From Chalciporus piperatus (Eukaryota; Basidiomycota; Agaricomycetes; Boletales; Boletaceae), in contig JBBPTG010000217.1 of NCBI GenBank assembly GCA_038093975.1, positions 1-41,188 on the forward strand: a stretch of 41,188 nt of DNA. Direction: 5' to 3'. Positions 9,848 through 21,104 of this stretch are shown in pieces. Numbering within the stretch: the stretch's first letter is position 1; the number at the start of each line of letters is the position of its first letter. The notes beneath the pieces are model-generated. The model searched no databases. It saw only the letters and a program-made list of their open reading frames with translations, and had not been told where the DNA came from. Both the position numbers and the translations under genes were made by a program.

Positions 9848-10405
9848 GCGCACCACAAACGAGTTCTCAGCGACCCGAACGGCCCTCAAGTGGTCCAACT
9901 GGCCCACCCATGCCTCAATCGACTCATCTATGCCCCAAGCGGCTCACCCATGTCCCAAGCGGCTCACCCATGTCCCGAGCGACTCACCCGCACCACAAAC
10001 GAGTTCTCAGTGACCCAAACGGCCCTCCAGCGACTCAAACGGCCCTCCAGCGACTCAAACGGCCCTCCAGCGACCCAAACGGCCCACCCATGCCTCAAGC
10101 GGCTCACCCATGTCCCAAGCGGCTCACCCATGTCCCAAGCGACTCACCCGCACCACAAACGAGTTCTCAGTGACCCAAACGGCCCTCCAGCGACTCAAAC
10201 GGCCCTCCAGCGACCAAACGGCCCAGCACTCCATGCCTCAAGCGACTCACCTATGCCCCAAGTCCCGAGCGACTCACCCGCACCACAAACGAGTTCTCAG
10301 TGACCCAAACGGCCCTCCAGCGACTCAAACGGCCCTCCAGCGACTCAAACGGCCCTCCAGCGACCCAAACGGCCCACCCATGCCTCAAGCGACTCACCTA
10401 TTTTT
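9848..10405 (+). repeat. satellite-like array with CACAAACGAGTTCTCAG core, left arm of copy 1
   Basis: It mixes roughly 18-20-bp modules: CGACTCACCCGCACCACAAA, CGAGTTCTCAGTGACCC, AAACGGCCCTCCAGCGACT and GGCTCACCCATGTCCCAAGC. Copy numbers of each module differ between the arrays in the window. Confidence 0.75.
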
Positions 10406-10935
10406 AGATGTCTGATAAATTGACCCAGAGCCGACATCATTGGGACCTATCACACTGAAGGAGCCAATGACCAGCAACAAAGGTTCCTGACTGCACTGAC
10501 ACCAGGATTTGTTTCTCTTGCACCTGAAGCAACAGAAAGATGGTCATGAAGTCTGCCACCCAAACGACAGCCGAACGTTCCTATGATATGCAGGACCTTC
10601 CCTCCAGCGATCATGCATCAGCAAATCCTCAGTGAGCTGCACAATGCTGTGGCACTCTGCACAGCATATTCCTGTCACAGTATGACAGAAAGGTCCCCCT
10701 CTGTGCAGCATAGTCACAGGACTGTGCAGAGTCTCGATTCTGTACGAACTTGTACAGAAGCAAAAGTTTTACCAGCCTCTGTCTTCTGTACTTGCGAAAT
10801 TCTCTTTGCATGTTCACGAGTAGTAGAATAAAATATATTTATTCCATGTACTAGTATCTATGAGTAGTATCTAACTCCTGTCGTTGTCCATTGTCCATGG
10901 TCGTCCTTGGGGCCAGCCTGAGGAGCCGCCGTGTT
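10406..10935. other. central loop of foldback copy 1
   Basis: Unique-looking, moderately AT-rich sequence. It is nearly identical to 37012-37560 in the second foldback copy. It includes a TGTACAGAAG / CTTCTGTAC-type inverted motif and an AATAAAATATATTTATT stretch. No coding frame is convincing. Confidence 0.6.
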
Positions 10936-10937
10936 TT

Positions 10938-11640
10938 TTAACTCGTTTGTGGTGCGGGTGAGTCGCTCGGGCCATGGGTGAGCTGCTCGGGGCGTAGGTG
11001 AGTCGATTGGGGCATGGATGGGCCGGTTGGACCACTGGAGGGCCGTTTGGGTTGCTGAAAACTCGTTTGGGGTGTGGGTAAGTCGCTCAGGACATGGCTG
11101 AGCCGCTCGGGGTGTAGGTGAGCCGCTCGGGGCACTAATGGGCCGGTTGGGTCACTGAGAACTCGTTTGTGGTGCGGGTGAGTCGCTCGGGACATGGGTG
11201 AGCCGCTCGGGGTGTAGGTGAGCCGCTCGGGGCATAGATGAGTCGATTGAGGCATGGGTGGGCCGGTTGAACCACTGGAGGGCCGTTTGGGTCGCTGGAG
11301 GGCCGTTTGGGTCGCTGAGAACTCGTTTGTGGTGCGGGTGAGTCGCTCGGGACATGGGTGAGCCGCTTGGGACATGGGTGAGCCGCTCGGGGCATAGGTG
11401 AGTCGCTTGAGGCATGGGTGGGCCGTTTGGGTCGCTGGAGGGCCGTTTGAGTCGCTGGAGGGCCGTTTGGGTCACTGAGAACTCGTGTGTGGTGCGGGTG
11501 AGTCGCTTGGGACATGGGTGAGCCGCTTGGGACATGGGTGAGCCGCTTGGGGCATAGATGAGTCGATTGAGGCATGGGTGGGCCAGTTGGACCACTTGAG
11601 GGCCGTTCGGGTCGCTGAGAACTCGTTTGTGGTGCGCTAA
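10938..11640 (-). repeat. satellite-like array, right arm of foldback copy 1
   Basis: Inverted counterpart of 9848-10405, with the same modules on the minus strand but more of them. Confidence 0.75.
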
Positions 11641-11889
11641 CTACGGGTTTCCTGGTGTACTGTGGCCTGATGAGGCCTGTGGACAGTGTGAACTTGGCCA
11701 GTGGCTGTGGCACGGCGGTGAATTGGGCCGGCGGCTGTGGCGCGGCTGTGTCATGGGCAAATTCTGTCCCTAAATGGATGATTTGCTGATGAGATCAACA
11801 GGTGACCGAGGAATCGGCTGAGGGGTTGATGGGCCCATGGGAGCGGGGGGGCCGGTGGGTTGGCAGCAGAGGCCAGCCCTGAGACGCAT

Positions 11890-12250
11890 GACACAACTAT
11901 CCCTACCCATTGAGGCTCAACCCATTGGGCCATCCCTACGCATTGACACTGATTGCATCGGCCCATTCCTACGCATTGAGGCTCAACCCATCGGCCCATC
12001 CCTACACATTGACACTGATTGCATCGGCCCATCCCTACGCATTGAGGTTCAATGCATCGGCCCATTCCTACACATTGACACTGATTGCATCGGCCCATTC
12101 CTATGCATTGAGCCTCAATGCATCGGCCCATCCCTACACATTGACACTGATTGCATCGGCCCATCCCTACGCATTGAGCCTCAATGCATCGGCCCATCCC
12201 TATGCATTGAGCCTCAACCCATTGGCCCATTCCTACACATTGAGGCTCAT
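11890..12250 (-). repeat. 33-bp tandem array, right arm of foldback copy 1
   Basis: Minus-strand copies of the GGGCCGATGCA unit, about ten of them, alternating the TTGAGCCTCAATG and ATCAGTGTCAATG halves. Confidence 0.75.
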
Positions 12251-12508
12251 CCCTATTCTCTATGGGCCGAACCCTGATGCAGGCAGGACTGGGTGATTAG
12301 CACCAGTCGGCCAGGTCCTACCTCATGGAACCTTTGTGTTGGCCATTCCCATTGCCAGGGCACAATGGTACATTGGCTGATCCCTACTCTACGTGTACAT
12401 TCTATTACTAGCCGATCCCTAACCTAGGTGATCATACACCAGCGGCCAATCGTTAGCCGGCCAGTAGAGCACGGCCTAATTGGCGATCGGCTGGCCTTGC
12501 TGTACGGC

Positions 12509-15500
12509 CTAATGAGCTGAATGGGCTCTCTCGTCAGGGACGTACTCGGATCCTGATGCTGAGCTGAGGTCGTGAACCTCAGGCTCCGAATCGCTTGTAA
12601 GTTTCTTGGTGGATGGACCCGCCATTGCACGCTCAGACTTGCGCCGCGTGCGGCTCGGCTTAGCAGCGGGAGGAGGGACTTCCTGGATCTCTGAGTCGGA
12701 GAAAGACATGGCAGCAGCTGGCGCGCGAGATTTCCCTTTGTCTTTCACCCGTTTGCGAGGGACCGAGTCGTCTGAATCGTGAAGGGAAATGACTTCGGGC
12801 GCTGGACCGGCAGCCTTCTTCTTGATGCGAGTACGTGCAGTATTCTCTTTGCGAGGCAGCCCCTTGCGATCCCAGGAAGCATCGTTAAACATCCTTCGCC
12901 CGAACGTATGGTGAGAATCGCTGTCAGGGCCCGCGCCAATGATCACGGGCCGGCGTTTGTGCGTAAGATCATCTACACTTTAATCAATATATTGTCAAGC
13001 AGTAAATGATATCACGACTTACCTATCAGCTTCAGAACTAATTCGAAATACAGCCCATGCTTGGGCGCTTGGTTGAGAGCGGCAAGAAGGGTTGAGCACT
13101 CGGTTCGAGTGAGATCCGATACACCTTTGGGACCTGTCTTCGAGCGCGTTTGTCCGGGGAGAGGGACAGTATCGGGGAAACCGTGGCACACGACACCACT
13201 CTTAGCAAGCTTCGAAGGCAAAGCTTTCCACGGAAGAAGCTTCCCAGATGCCCATTGACAACCGACCTTGACTATTTGGTTGCGTGTGATGGTCAGTGTA
13301 CATACAAGAAAAAGGGACTCGAGCCACTTACGCAGCACTTTCACCAATGCCCTTCGAACGCGCGCGTGGTCCTCCTTCTCTTCAGAGTCTCCCCCCTCTG
13401 CCTCCTCTATATCTTCTGCCTCCTTTTTGGACGAACCTCCTTTGTGTTCTTCTTCAACCGCACCATCATATGTCATGGCGACGTGGGAGAGAGACAGTTT
13501 ATTACTGCGTGATCATATTAGCTATCAGTAAAAACGCGGATTGAGTGGACTTACTAGACATGAGCCTTGAAGTGACCGAGCATATCATTATTGTCAGCAC
13601 GACAGCGCTCCGCAAAAAACTAGTGAATTCGTTAGCACCCGAGGCAAAGGGCAAATAAAGGTACTCACATTTTCAGCACCGGGCGTGGAATAAACCATGC
13701 CCAATGCTGCATCTTGATTAACAACCCCCCCTGCCATGATGATGACCGCCTCGAAGGAGTGGGCTTTGGCCATCGTTGTGAGCTACGACTCGTTAGCATA
13801 GCATCTTATAGGTGACTTGGATAGCGCTACGTACCGCTTGAGTTTGTTGCTTCGCAAGGCGGAAAAAAAGACCTTGACGCTGTGCGACTGTTTTGCCGCC
13901 TTCTTTGAGGGCCTCTGCCTCTTCAAACATCTCGAGAATTTGTTGCCAGGTGTCTGGGTAAGCTTCGCGGAAGAGCACGTAACAGCGTTTCATGACATTC
14001 ACTATATTTAATCCCGTCAATGGTCTGCCGGAATTCAAAAAGAATTGACAACTTACTGGGAGTCATCGAGGTGAGATCGATGTCTTCGAGCCTCGCTAAT
14101 TCCTGTGCCCGGTTCGCAGCATGAAACCGCTGGTACGAGTTCCAGTGGTTTGATGCGCAAGTTCGAGAGAATTGCTTCATGAACTTGCCAACAACTTGCT
14201 GGAAAGGCCAATCGACTTCGCCGGCGAGCTGGCTGAAGCTCTCGTATATTTTTTGAAAGCTTTCATCCAGCAAGCTTGTGACTTTGGCCGGTGTTCTACC
14301 GACCGCGAAGAGAGGATCGTCAACGAATGGATCATCGCCGCCATCATCACCTGTGACCAAGGAGGGGGAAGATCGACCATGCGGGGAGGGAGTCTCTGGG
14401 CGCTCGGGTAACACGAAATTGGACGAAAGCTGTAAAGGGGCGGCTGTCAAGTGAGATATGTCTAAAGCGGATGCACGAGGGGTGTTTTCATTGGAGAGCT
14501 CCTCTACTGTCTCGAGGACGCCCGCCGGCGAACGGCTAGATGCAGGCTGCTGCTCAACACTTTGTTTCTGTTTGAACAGCTCCTCGCCCATGACACTCGT
14601 GATCGTGTCTTTCAGGTTCAATAGTACGGGGGGCGGAGGAACTGACAGTAACAATTAGAACAAAAACCCAATCATTAAATGTAGAACATACTATGGGGCG
14701 GAAGTATTTTGGGCAGGGAAGATCTCGCATGAGAAGATGCAGGCAGCACTTCGCGTGCTTGAGCATTCACGGCTTTCGCACTGCCGAGAGAGGCCGGAGG
14801 GCGTGCACTTCCTGTGGAGGCAGGAGGTCGTACAGTCGAGACTGGGACTGTAGGGCTCGTCTCAGTCAAATCTAGCTCACTCGTTAGGTTGACACATTTA
14901 GAGAACCAGGGGTCATACCTTGGGAATGGTCTTCACGACGAAGAAAGGGTGAATTCCCAGCGTCTGGAAACAAAAGGCTTGCGCATTTGAGGTGCTGAGC
15001 GGCTGGCACACTTGCATCTGAGGTAGATGGAGGTGGAACCTCGTTGCCCGACCACTGGACATCATCAAGTAACCTACCACGACGTGCTTGTGCATCACGG
15101 ACGATGCCAGAGTCGCGAGGTGTCGCCTTAATGGTGGCACGTAGTCGAGTCGGGGTCTGAAAAGGAGGGGGTGACGGATCACGCCGACCTCCACCAAACT
15201 GCTCCTCGAGCATTATCTCGTCGGAGACGGATGTAGGGACGCTTTTAGAAAATATACAGGGGAGTTCCCCACTGGAAGTCATCTGACATGATTTTATGAA
15301 GTTTCAGTACTACCAAAAATAATATAAGGACTCTGACGTACCTTTGAGAGTGAATAAACTGTGAAATGTCGACGTCCAGCAAGAACAAAGTGTGTACCAG
15401 TAGCAATTGCATTTTTATATGGTTGACTTTGTTGATTAGTCTCGGCGAAAACTTAGGTAGAAGTCAACACAGATCTCATCTGAGTCGGACGTAGCTGAAC

Positions 15501-15624
15501 TCGGATTCGACGTACCTTGTATCTCGGAAGGATGGACGGAGCATGAAAAGTTGTAAGAGAGAAGCCGGGACGGCTTGTTGAGTCCTCCGATCCACTCGCC
15601 TCCGAGGGTGAGAAGATAAACCAT
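12509..15624 (-). CDS. gene B, 5' part: uncharacterised KDZ-linked protein, eleven exons
   Basis: Exons 15624-15516, 15451-15342, 15282-14919, 14871-14692, 14641-14057, 14001-13835, 13782-13669, 13619-13555, 13504-13332, 13271-13023 and 12972-12509 join without a phase error to 859 residues; the stop at 12509 lies inside the foldback insert. The N-terminal 250 residues are Pro/Ser-rich. Residues about 350-640 look like a conserved alpha-helical core: NHWNSYQRFHAANRAQELARL, CYVLFREAYPDTWQQIL, AKAHSFEAVIIMAGGVVNQ, then ENFFAERCRADNNDMLGHFK. The C-terminal part is basic and acidic-patched (RKRVKDKGKSR; SGSEYVPDE). I do not recognise the family. The original protein would be about 1373 residues once the insert is discounted. 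It sits between gene A and gene F, all on the same strand as the KDZ transposase, which suggests an accessory function in transposition or chromatin binding. Confidence 0.72.
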
Positions 15625-15896
15625 GAGAAGAAGGCAAATCCACAGAGAGGGTATCGAACCTGTGACCGCGTCCAGAGCAATTGATCAGTGTGTTTGTGTT
15701 GGAACAGGTTCAACAGTGGCCAACTATTTAAAAACCTAAGGAAACATGTTAGTGGTGAGGCGGTGGTGGCGCAAGCATCGCAACAACAGCGCGGCCCATG
15801 ATGACATAATCACATAGTGCGGCGCACGTGTGGATTTACGACAGAATGATATTCGAATTTGATGACTGATTTTAAGACTCAAGACTACGCGAAGAG

Positions 15897-17066
15897 CTAT
15901 TCATCCAACAATCTACCTAAATAGTTGGCCTCTGTGAATGCCATTCCACCAGTAGTAAGATGCATAGCAAATTGGATAGCGGTCCGCGTACTTCGCTGTG
16001 TTTGAATTATCGTCTCGATAGCCTCCGCAGTGTAGCCATGGGCGATGAGGTATTGGGCCGCACGATCACCCAATACGCGAACTTGAGATTCGGTCGTTCG
16101 AGATGGGGTGGAGTAATATTGACTTTCGATGATACCACGTAAAGTCCGAACATGAGTGTGCACGAAGGGAGAGGGTGCAGCCGCTGTGGTGGATTGTCGG
16201 CCACCATTGGACACTCTGTGGGAAGTGGTTTGAGCGGTCGAGACTGATCACATGAGATTGATGAACGATGCTACGAAATTAGATTGTTTACCTGGCGATA
16301 ACAAAGAGCTTGAGTCACTGAATGTTTCCGAGGAGGAGGGAGTGGATGGAGTTGAATGAAGACTCAATCGAGCACTAAAGGCAGCTCCAAGTGAAGCCAA
16401 GTCATCCGAGTCAGGTGAAGCTACTGTGCGAGATAAGATTCACGAACGAGATCCAGTGGGAAACACACCTTCTACTGTTAAGTCGGCGGATGTTACTAAT
16501 GGTGGCATAAGACGGTCTGACCCTTTGACGATCACAAATGCAAGGGCCTCCCAAAATGTGTCTGTGCATTTCCATGAATAGTGAGTGAATGAGCCCTGAC
16601 TGCGCACAGCGCTGTCTCTGGCAGCATAGTACATATGGTTCAGTATGACAGTTTGAATGCCTGATCGATTGCTTACCTCGTTCGGTGAACCCCAGGTGGG
16701 GCGCCGATGGCAACCGCATAAAATTCATTCCAAGAGCCGGTAAAGAAATCTCGCACTTGATTGCACGAGCCAAAGGCAGAGAGTAAATCTGCCATGGTTG
16801 GATTGGACGGAAGGGACGAAAAAACCGGACGGACAACTTTGTACAGCGCTCTGGCCTCCTGCTTTGAGACGCACTGGAAGGCAATCGGTAATTGTGGGGA
16901 ACTTTTGCCGCAACGGATTGCAGGACTGACAGGATTTGGTGAGCGCGATATGGTATGACATCATTGATTCGGACTCGGACACCCACCATGTTTCGTATAT
17001 TCCTTCCACACTTGCATCCCCAACCACTAACCACACATAGCGTTCAACGCTGCGACTTTCAGACAT
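15897..17066 (-). CDS. gene A: small KDZ-linked protein with a possible RNase H1-N/viroplasmin-like N-terminus, five exons
   Basis: Exons 17066-16987, 16925-16677, 16599-16469, 16423-16292 and 16243-15897 join in phase to 312 residues. The N-terminus (YVWLVVGDASVEGIYETC, then about 25 residues to CVSKQEARALYKVV) has the spacing of a YxVxxG...GIY...EA viroplasmin/RNase H1 N-terminal hybrid-binding fold. This is a motif-level guess. A second globular part (FFTGSWNEFYAVAIGAPPG; HYSWKCTDTFWEALAFVIVKG) follows, then a Ser/Thr-rich linker and a helical C-terminus (VLGDRAAQYLIAHGYTAEAIETII). It lies 265 bp downstream of the transposase stop and 272 bp upstream of gene B, on the same strand. If the first fold is right, the protein may bind nucleic acid during transposition. 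No catalytic RNase H domain follows. Confidence 0.65.
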
Positions 17067-17331
17067 TGATCGTAGGCTGGGTGCTTGAAACTTGGAGTGG
17101 CAGGTTGCTTTAATAGGCAGATAACTCGTGTATCATGTAACACTGAGCATGTCTTATGACCTCTTAGGGGTCAGCGATCCTTCCCCACCTCCGTTCATAT
17201 CAGTCGCATATGGGCCATCTCTTTCCAAATCATATTCGGTCTTCGCGAGCAGTTAAATATATTCTCATGGGCATGAAAAGCGATCGAGCAAAAACGGACA
17301 GAAAGCTGCAAGGGGTAAGCAACAATACATG

Positions 17332-20300
17332 CTAGGCAGATACCATAGGGGGGACGCGAAGCACAAGAGATCGTAAATACTGCCGGAACACTATCATTTT
17401 CTCCTCCTCGAAACCTGTCAGGTCACACCCGCGCAGAATCGCAGTGATTTGAGCGAGGACCCATAGGCCACAATCAACAGCGTTGGTTTGAACAGGCATA
17501 CGCTGTGTACTTGTGTCAGAATTGTACCGATGTAATTAGAGAGCTGGACTTACTGTAGCCGGAACAGCGACCCATTCGCCTTCGAGTTTGCTTGGAACTC
17601 CATGTTTCGCGGACGCGATCGTCATGAGACGCGTGATAAATGTGATTATATCCTGGAAGAAATAAGTACAGTTGACGTGGTGAGTACGTGTCCGTACCGG
17701 TAAGTCGGTTTTCCATGGAGCCTGTTCAGCGAGACTGTCGAACAACAAAAGACGGCGGGAATCAAAGTGGATACTACATACAACCCAGTGTCCCCATGAC
17801 GAAGGTCGATGGATGGGGAGGATCCAGACACCCTTTTCCCAATACTTTGTCCGTGATGTGTTGCGCCATAGGTCTTCGTCGAGGGCATTATACCGGATAC
17901 GAGGTAGGTCGTGCGTTGAGAAGACGGCAACCGAAGAAGTGCCTGGAGTGAGATGGTCCGAATAAAGAAGAGCAGCACAGCCGTTGACACATGTGTCATT
18001 CAGGCGTGTGTCTGGCTCCGCCAGAATTTGAATATCCTTCTGTTCGAAACACAGCCGCCCAAAGCCTTCACGTGCCGGGCGAACTCGTTCTGCAATGTGT
18101 CTTGTAGCCGTGAGCATATCGCTTGTAATGTCTAGGAAATCAATTTTGAGATGCTGTGAGAAAGACGGTTAGGTATAGATAGCGAAAGCAAGGTAAAAGA
18201 ACCGCGTTACCGCAGGAACAGTCCAATCGAACACGACCGTTGGTTGGGGAATAGGCAGGTCTTCTTCGTCATCGTTATCCCCGCCGTCCAGAACGTCTCC
18301 GAGTAAGGCCTCTTCTGGCGCCACGGCTGACTCCGCGTGATCATTCTGTGGTTCTTCGTCATCTGCGTCATCTTCGGGGACTATAAGAGGGATGTCATAG
18401 ACAGTTGGCTGCAGCCAGTGCAGCTCAACGGTAGATGATGCCACTGATTCGCCCGAAAGACGTTCGGCCAGACTTACAGCCCCTTGCACATGACTGGCAT
18501 AGCGAGCCGCGGATGCCAAGGGAGTTGGCCACTGTGCCTGTAACTCACGCACGGCCTCACGATGATGCTGTAACAGAAGATGAAAGTGAGAATCTAGAAC
18601 GAAGTCAGTGTGTGCAACCCTCGGGACATTGGGACACTTACGTTCTGGTAGTCGTATTGCGAGTTCGACCGCAGTCAATTCATTACCGAACCATCGACAC
18701 ATGTTGTCTGCTTCTATACCTAGCCGACGCTGCTCTTCACGACACCGGTCACGTTTGAGGAGCGCTCTGATACCATTGCGAACATCCGAGTTTTCGAGCC
18801 AGCGTGGTATCTCGCCCTCAGCCCGGGTGATCCAGACATCTTCCAGCAGGGTCTGATCATTGCGCAATTCGGCGAGTTTCACAGGAAGGGGAGTTGGGAG
18901 TGGAATGGCATAGTCGGGGTCGTATAATTGTTCAAGCCGTTCACAATACTTATTGAACTTCCTTAGGGCGGACATAAGCGCAGGCTGACGCTTGGCGATT
19001 GCTTTGCGCGTTTGTTGATGAAGTTTGGTACCTGGTTGAGTATTCGGTGAGGTGAAAATATGTGAAAAAAATTAAATTAAATCGAGAATAAAACAAACGC
19101 ACCTAGAGTCTTGTCTTTTCCGCCGACCGCTCGATCTAGTTTGTCCCACTCAAAGAAGCTCCCGATCGCCCTCTTGCGAATGTTAATTTTGAGATCACGT
19201 GCCATCAGGAGGATCCGCACGAACTCGAGATTGACACCCTCGAGTTCCGGAAACTTGTCTTGTACGTTGAGGGATGAGTATAGGGCTTCTATTTTTTCAA
19301 GGAGGCGGTTGTGAGTTCGCTCCATGCTATCCAAGGTTTCGAGGGCGAGCTTGGCAGCGTCTTGGTCTTTTTCAATGGCAGTGCGCGCAGTTTGCAGCGC
19401 TCGCTCGGATGCGTCTAAGTCAGCTTGGAGCGCAAGCACACTATCTAATTCCTTTTTAAGTCGCGCTGGTGCATCTGCAAGGTGTGAGATTAGGAGCGAA
19501 TGATAAAAAGGAAACTTACGAGCTCGTATGGACAACTGTGCTGCCCGTTGATCTGCCCATTGGGATCGAAGATCTGGAACTGGGATCCCACAATTGTCGA
19601 GTACTTTCTGAGCTGCCTCTCCCTGTTCCCAAATGCCTTTCTTGAGACGACGTTTGATCCATGCGCCGAGGTCTCGCAACATCTCCTTTCCGATGGCACT
19701 GGCTTGTCGATCGATCAGCCAGAGACGGCGCTTGCGCTGTGAAGAATTAGGTTACTAATTACCGTTTTATGTAATGATACGATGACGTACTGAGGATGAA
19801 CGTTCGATACCAATAAGCTTGATGAGCCGCGACCATAACCTTTCTGTTCCTTCGCCGTCTGACAATCCGATTCCTTCGACAAGGCGTGGGTTGTACACTA
19901 GTTGGCATGCCCACTCGTGACCATACGCGTGCATGGCAGTGGTGGCTAATCGGAGGCGGGAAGGAATGTCGTCCTGGAGAATGTCATACTACATTGTGTT
20001 AGAGTATCTGAATTCTGATTAAGGCATATTTACGTACCTGAGAAATGGATCGTTCGATTACACAACCGACGTCATACAAGAGAACTACGGTGGCTTGCGA
20101 GGGAAGGAGTGAGAAGAAGTGTTCGACCAGGGCGATGCAATACTTTTGTTGCTCGCCGGGCGTATCTATGTTGGCAAAGAACAACGGAATGTCATGACGG
20201 CAAATCAGCGCCATGACACCCGTATCGTCATAACTCTCCATGGACGTTTTTTGTTTTTTACCGTCTGCGGCTTCATACGAGGACTCGCAATGATCGACTG

Positions 20301-20600
20301 CTTCATCTGGAATGCCGGTCTGGCACTGCCGTGCAGGACGCTTGCGCGCTTTTGTGATTCGTTCCCCAACAGCGTCGACTTGCGTCTTGGGAATGAAATA
20401 GACCGGCTCATAGAACGCCGGGCAATCGCCCGCTGAACGACGGTGGCGATGGTGGAAGTTGCCGTCAGTAGCAACATGGATGTCCGCACCATCTACAAGG
20501 GCCCGGCCGAAAGATTTCCCACCAAAACAAGCGGGGCAACGTTGCACAAGGAGCGGATCGCAAGACTGAGGCATGGGGATCTGAGCGGAATGCTCTAGAA
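17332..20600 (-). CDS. KDZ-superfamily transposase fused to Ulp1-type protease, 3' part (interrupted by copia)
   Basis: Coding segments 20600-20038, 19988-19791, 19736-19520, 19474-19103, 19031-18642, 18593-18211, 18153-17698, 17652-17554 and 17502-17332 join in phase. With the 5' part at 26675-27733 they give 1263 residues, whose numbering is used here. The transposase core shows TDGNFHHRH (Asp360), SYDDTGVMALICRHDIPLF, LLYDVGC (Asp491) and GLSDGEGTERLW (Glu548 or Glu551), the probable DDE acidic residues. A helical region and CRWFGNELTAVELAIRLPE follow. Residues about 1023-1263 are a C48 cysteine protease with His1144 (WGHWVV), Asp1161 (LLLFDSL), Gln1212 and Cys1218 (NAVDCGLW), so the triad is complete. 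KDZ transposases move large fungal elements. The fused protease may remove SUMO-like modifiers or process the transposase. All splice sites are intact; the only lesion is the retrotransposon. Confidence 0.9.
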
Positions 20601-20838
20601 TGTTGAACGTATTACGCTCATAGTGTATAGTTCACTACGTTTCATAAACGATAGTTGATTAGGTAATCACCACTGTACACTTATATATTCAAACTCAGTC
20701 GATCTGAGTTAATACAACTCTTTAACCACAACCACAACGTTGCAATCAGGTGAGCGAGCACAAACTCCCTTTGTGTCTACGCAGTATGCTGCTCTGGTAG
20801 TCCATAGCCTTATGGCTTAGGATGACACCAGTTCAACA
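20601..20838 (+). repeat. 5' LTR of the copia element
   Basis: 238 bp, begins TGTTGAACG and ends GTTCAACA. A TATATA box lies at 20682-20688. Identical to the 3' LTR except for one missing C near 20643. Confidence 0.95.
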
Positions 20839-20854
20839 GGTTATGAGCCCTGCC
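20839..20854 (+). other. primer binding site complementary to the initiator tRNA-Met anticodon arm
   Basis: GGTTATGAGCCCTGCC follows the 5' LTR directly. Its complement contains GGGCTCATAACC, the anticodon stem-loop of initiator tRNA-Met, not the tRNA 3' end. Priming by a cleaved tRNA half is known for Drosophila copia and some other copia-group elements. Confidence 0.75.
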
Positions 20855-21104
20855 AGCACACTTGTGCTTGGCATCATCTGAACGCTCTGGATGACGATGC
20901 GTCTTTACGCTCTGAATCCATGTGCTTGTACCACCGCGTTCTAGAAGCGTTTTCACGCTCTAGTTTCTGCGCTTTAGGCAAGCGACCATGGGGTCGCTAT
21001 GCCAGTACGAATCCAGAAGCTCTGACTGCGCTTTTTCATTCTTTATTGAACGATAAAACTTACGCGTTACTCTTCAGATTCGATATTACCATTCATCTCC
21101 TACA

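Larger units (their letters stand above)
9004..12528. mobile_element. foldback element (copy 1) with inverted arms made of satellite-like arrays, inserted in gene B
   Basis: The 3525-bp insert is bounded by TCTCGTC duplications (8997-9003, 12529-12535). Both arms have the same order, inverted: an outer unique block (GGCCAGCYGATCRCCAATTA onward), a 33-bp array, a roughly 240-bp unique block ending in AAACCCGTAGTTAG, then arrays with the core CACAAACGAGTTCTCAG. The loop is 10406-10935. No transposase gene is inside; the many open frames follow from the repeats having no stops. The extreme left end (CACATAGCGTAG) and right end do not match each other, so the terminal repeats are subterminal. A second copy of the family starts at 32167 with the same left end. 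It is probably non-autonomous, mobilised by an unknown transposase. Confidence 0.75.

Noticed and set aside
9772..11713. Long open frames with peptides such as SQAAHPCPERLT repeated many times
   Set aside because: They lie in satellite-like arrays, occur on both strands and in several frames at once, and simply reflect modules without stop codons.
15640..15720. tRNA-like B-box (GGTTCGATACC) on the minus strand
   Set aside because: The T-arm stem does not pair and no cloverleaf can be drawn; the stretch lies in the upstream region of gene B.
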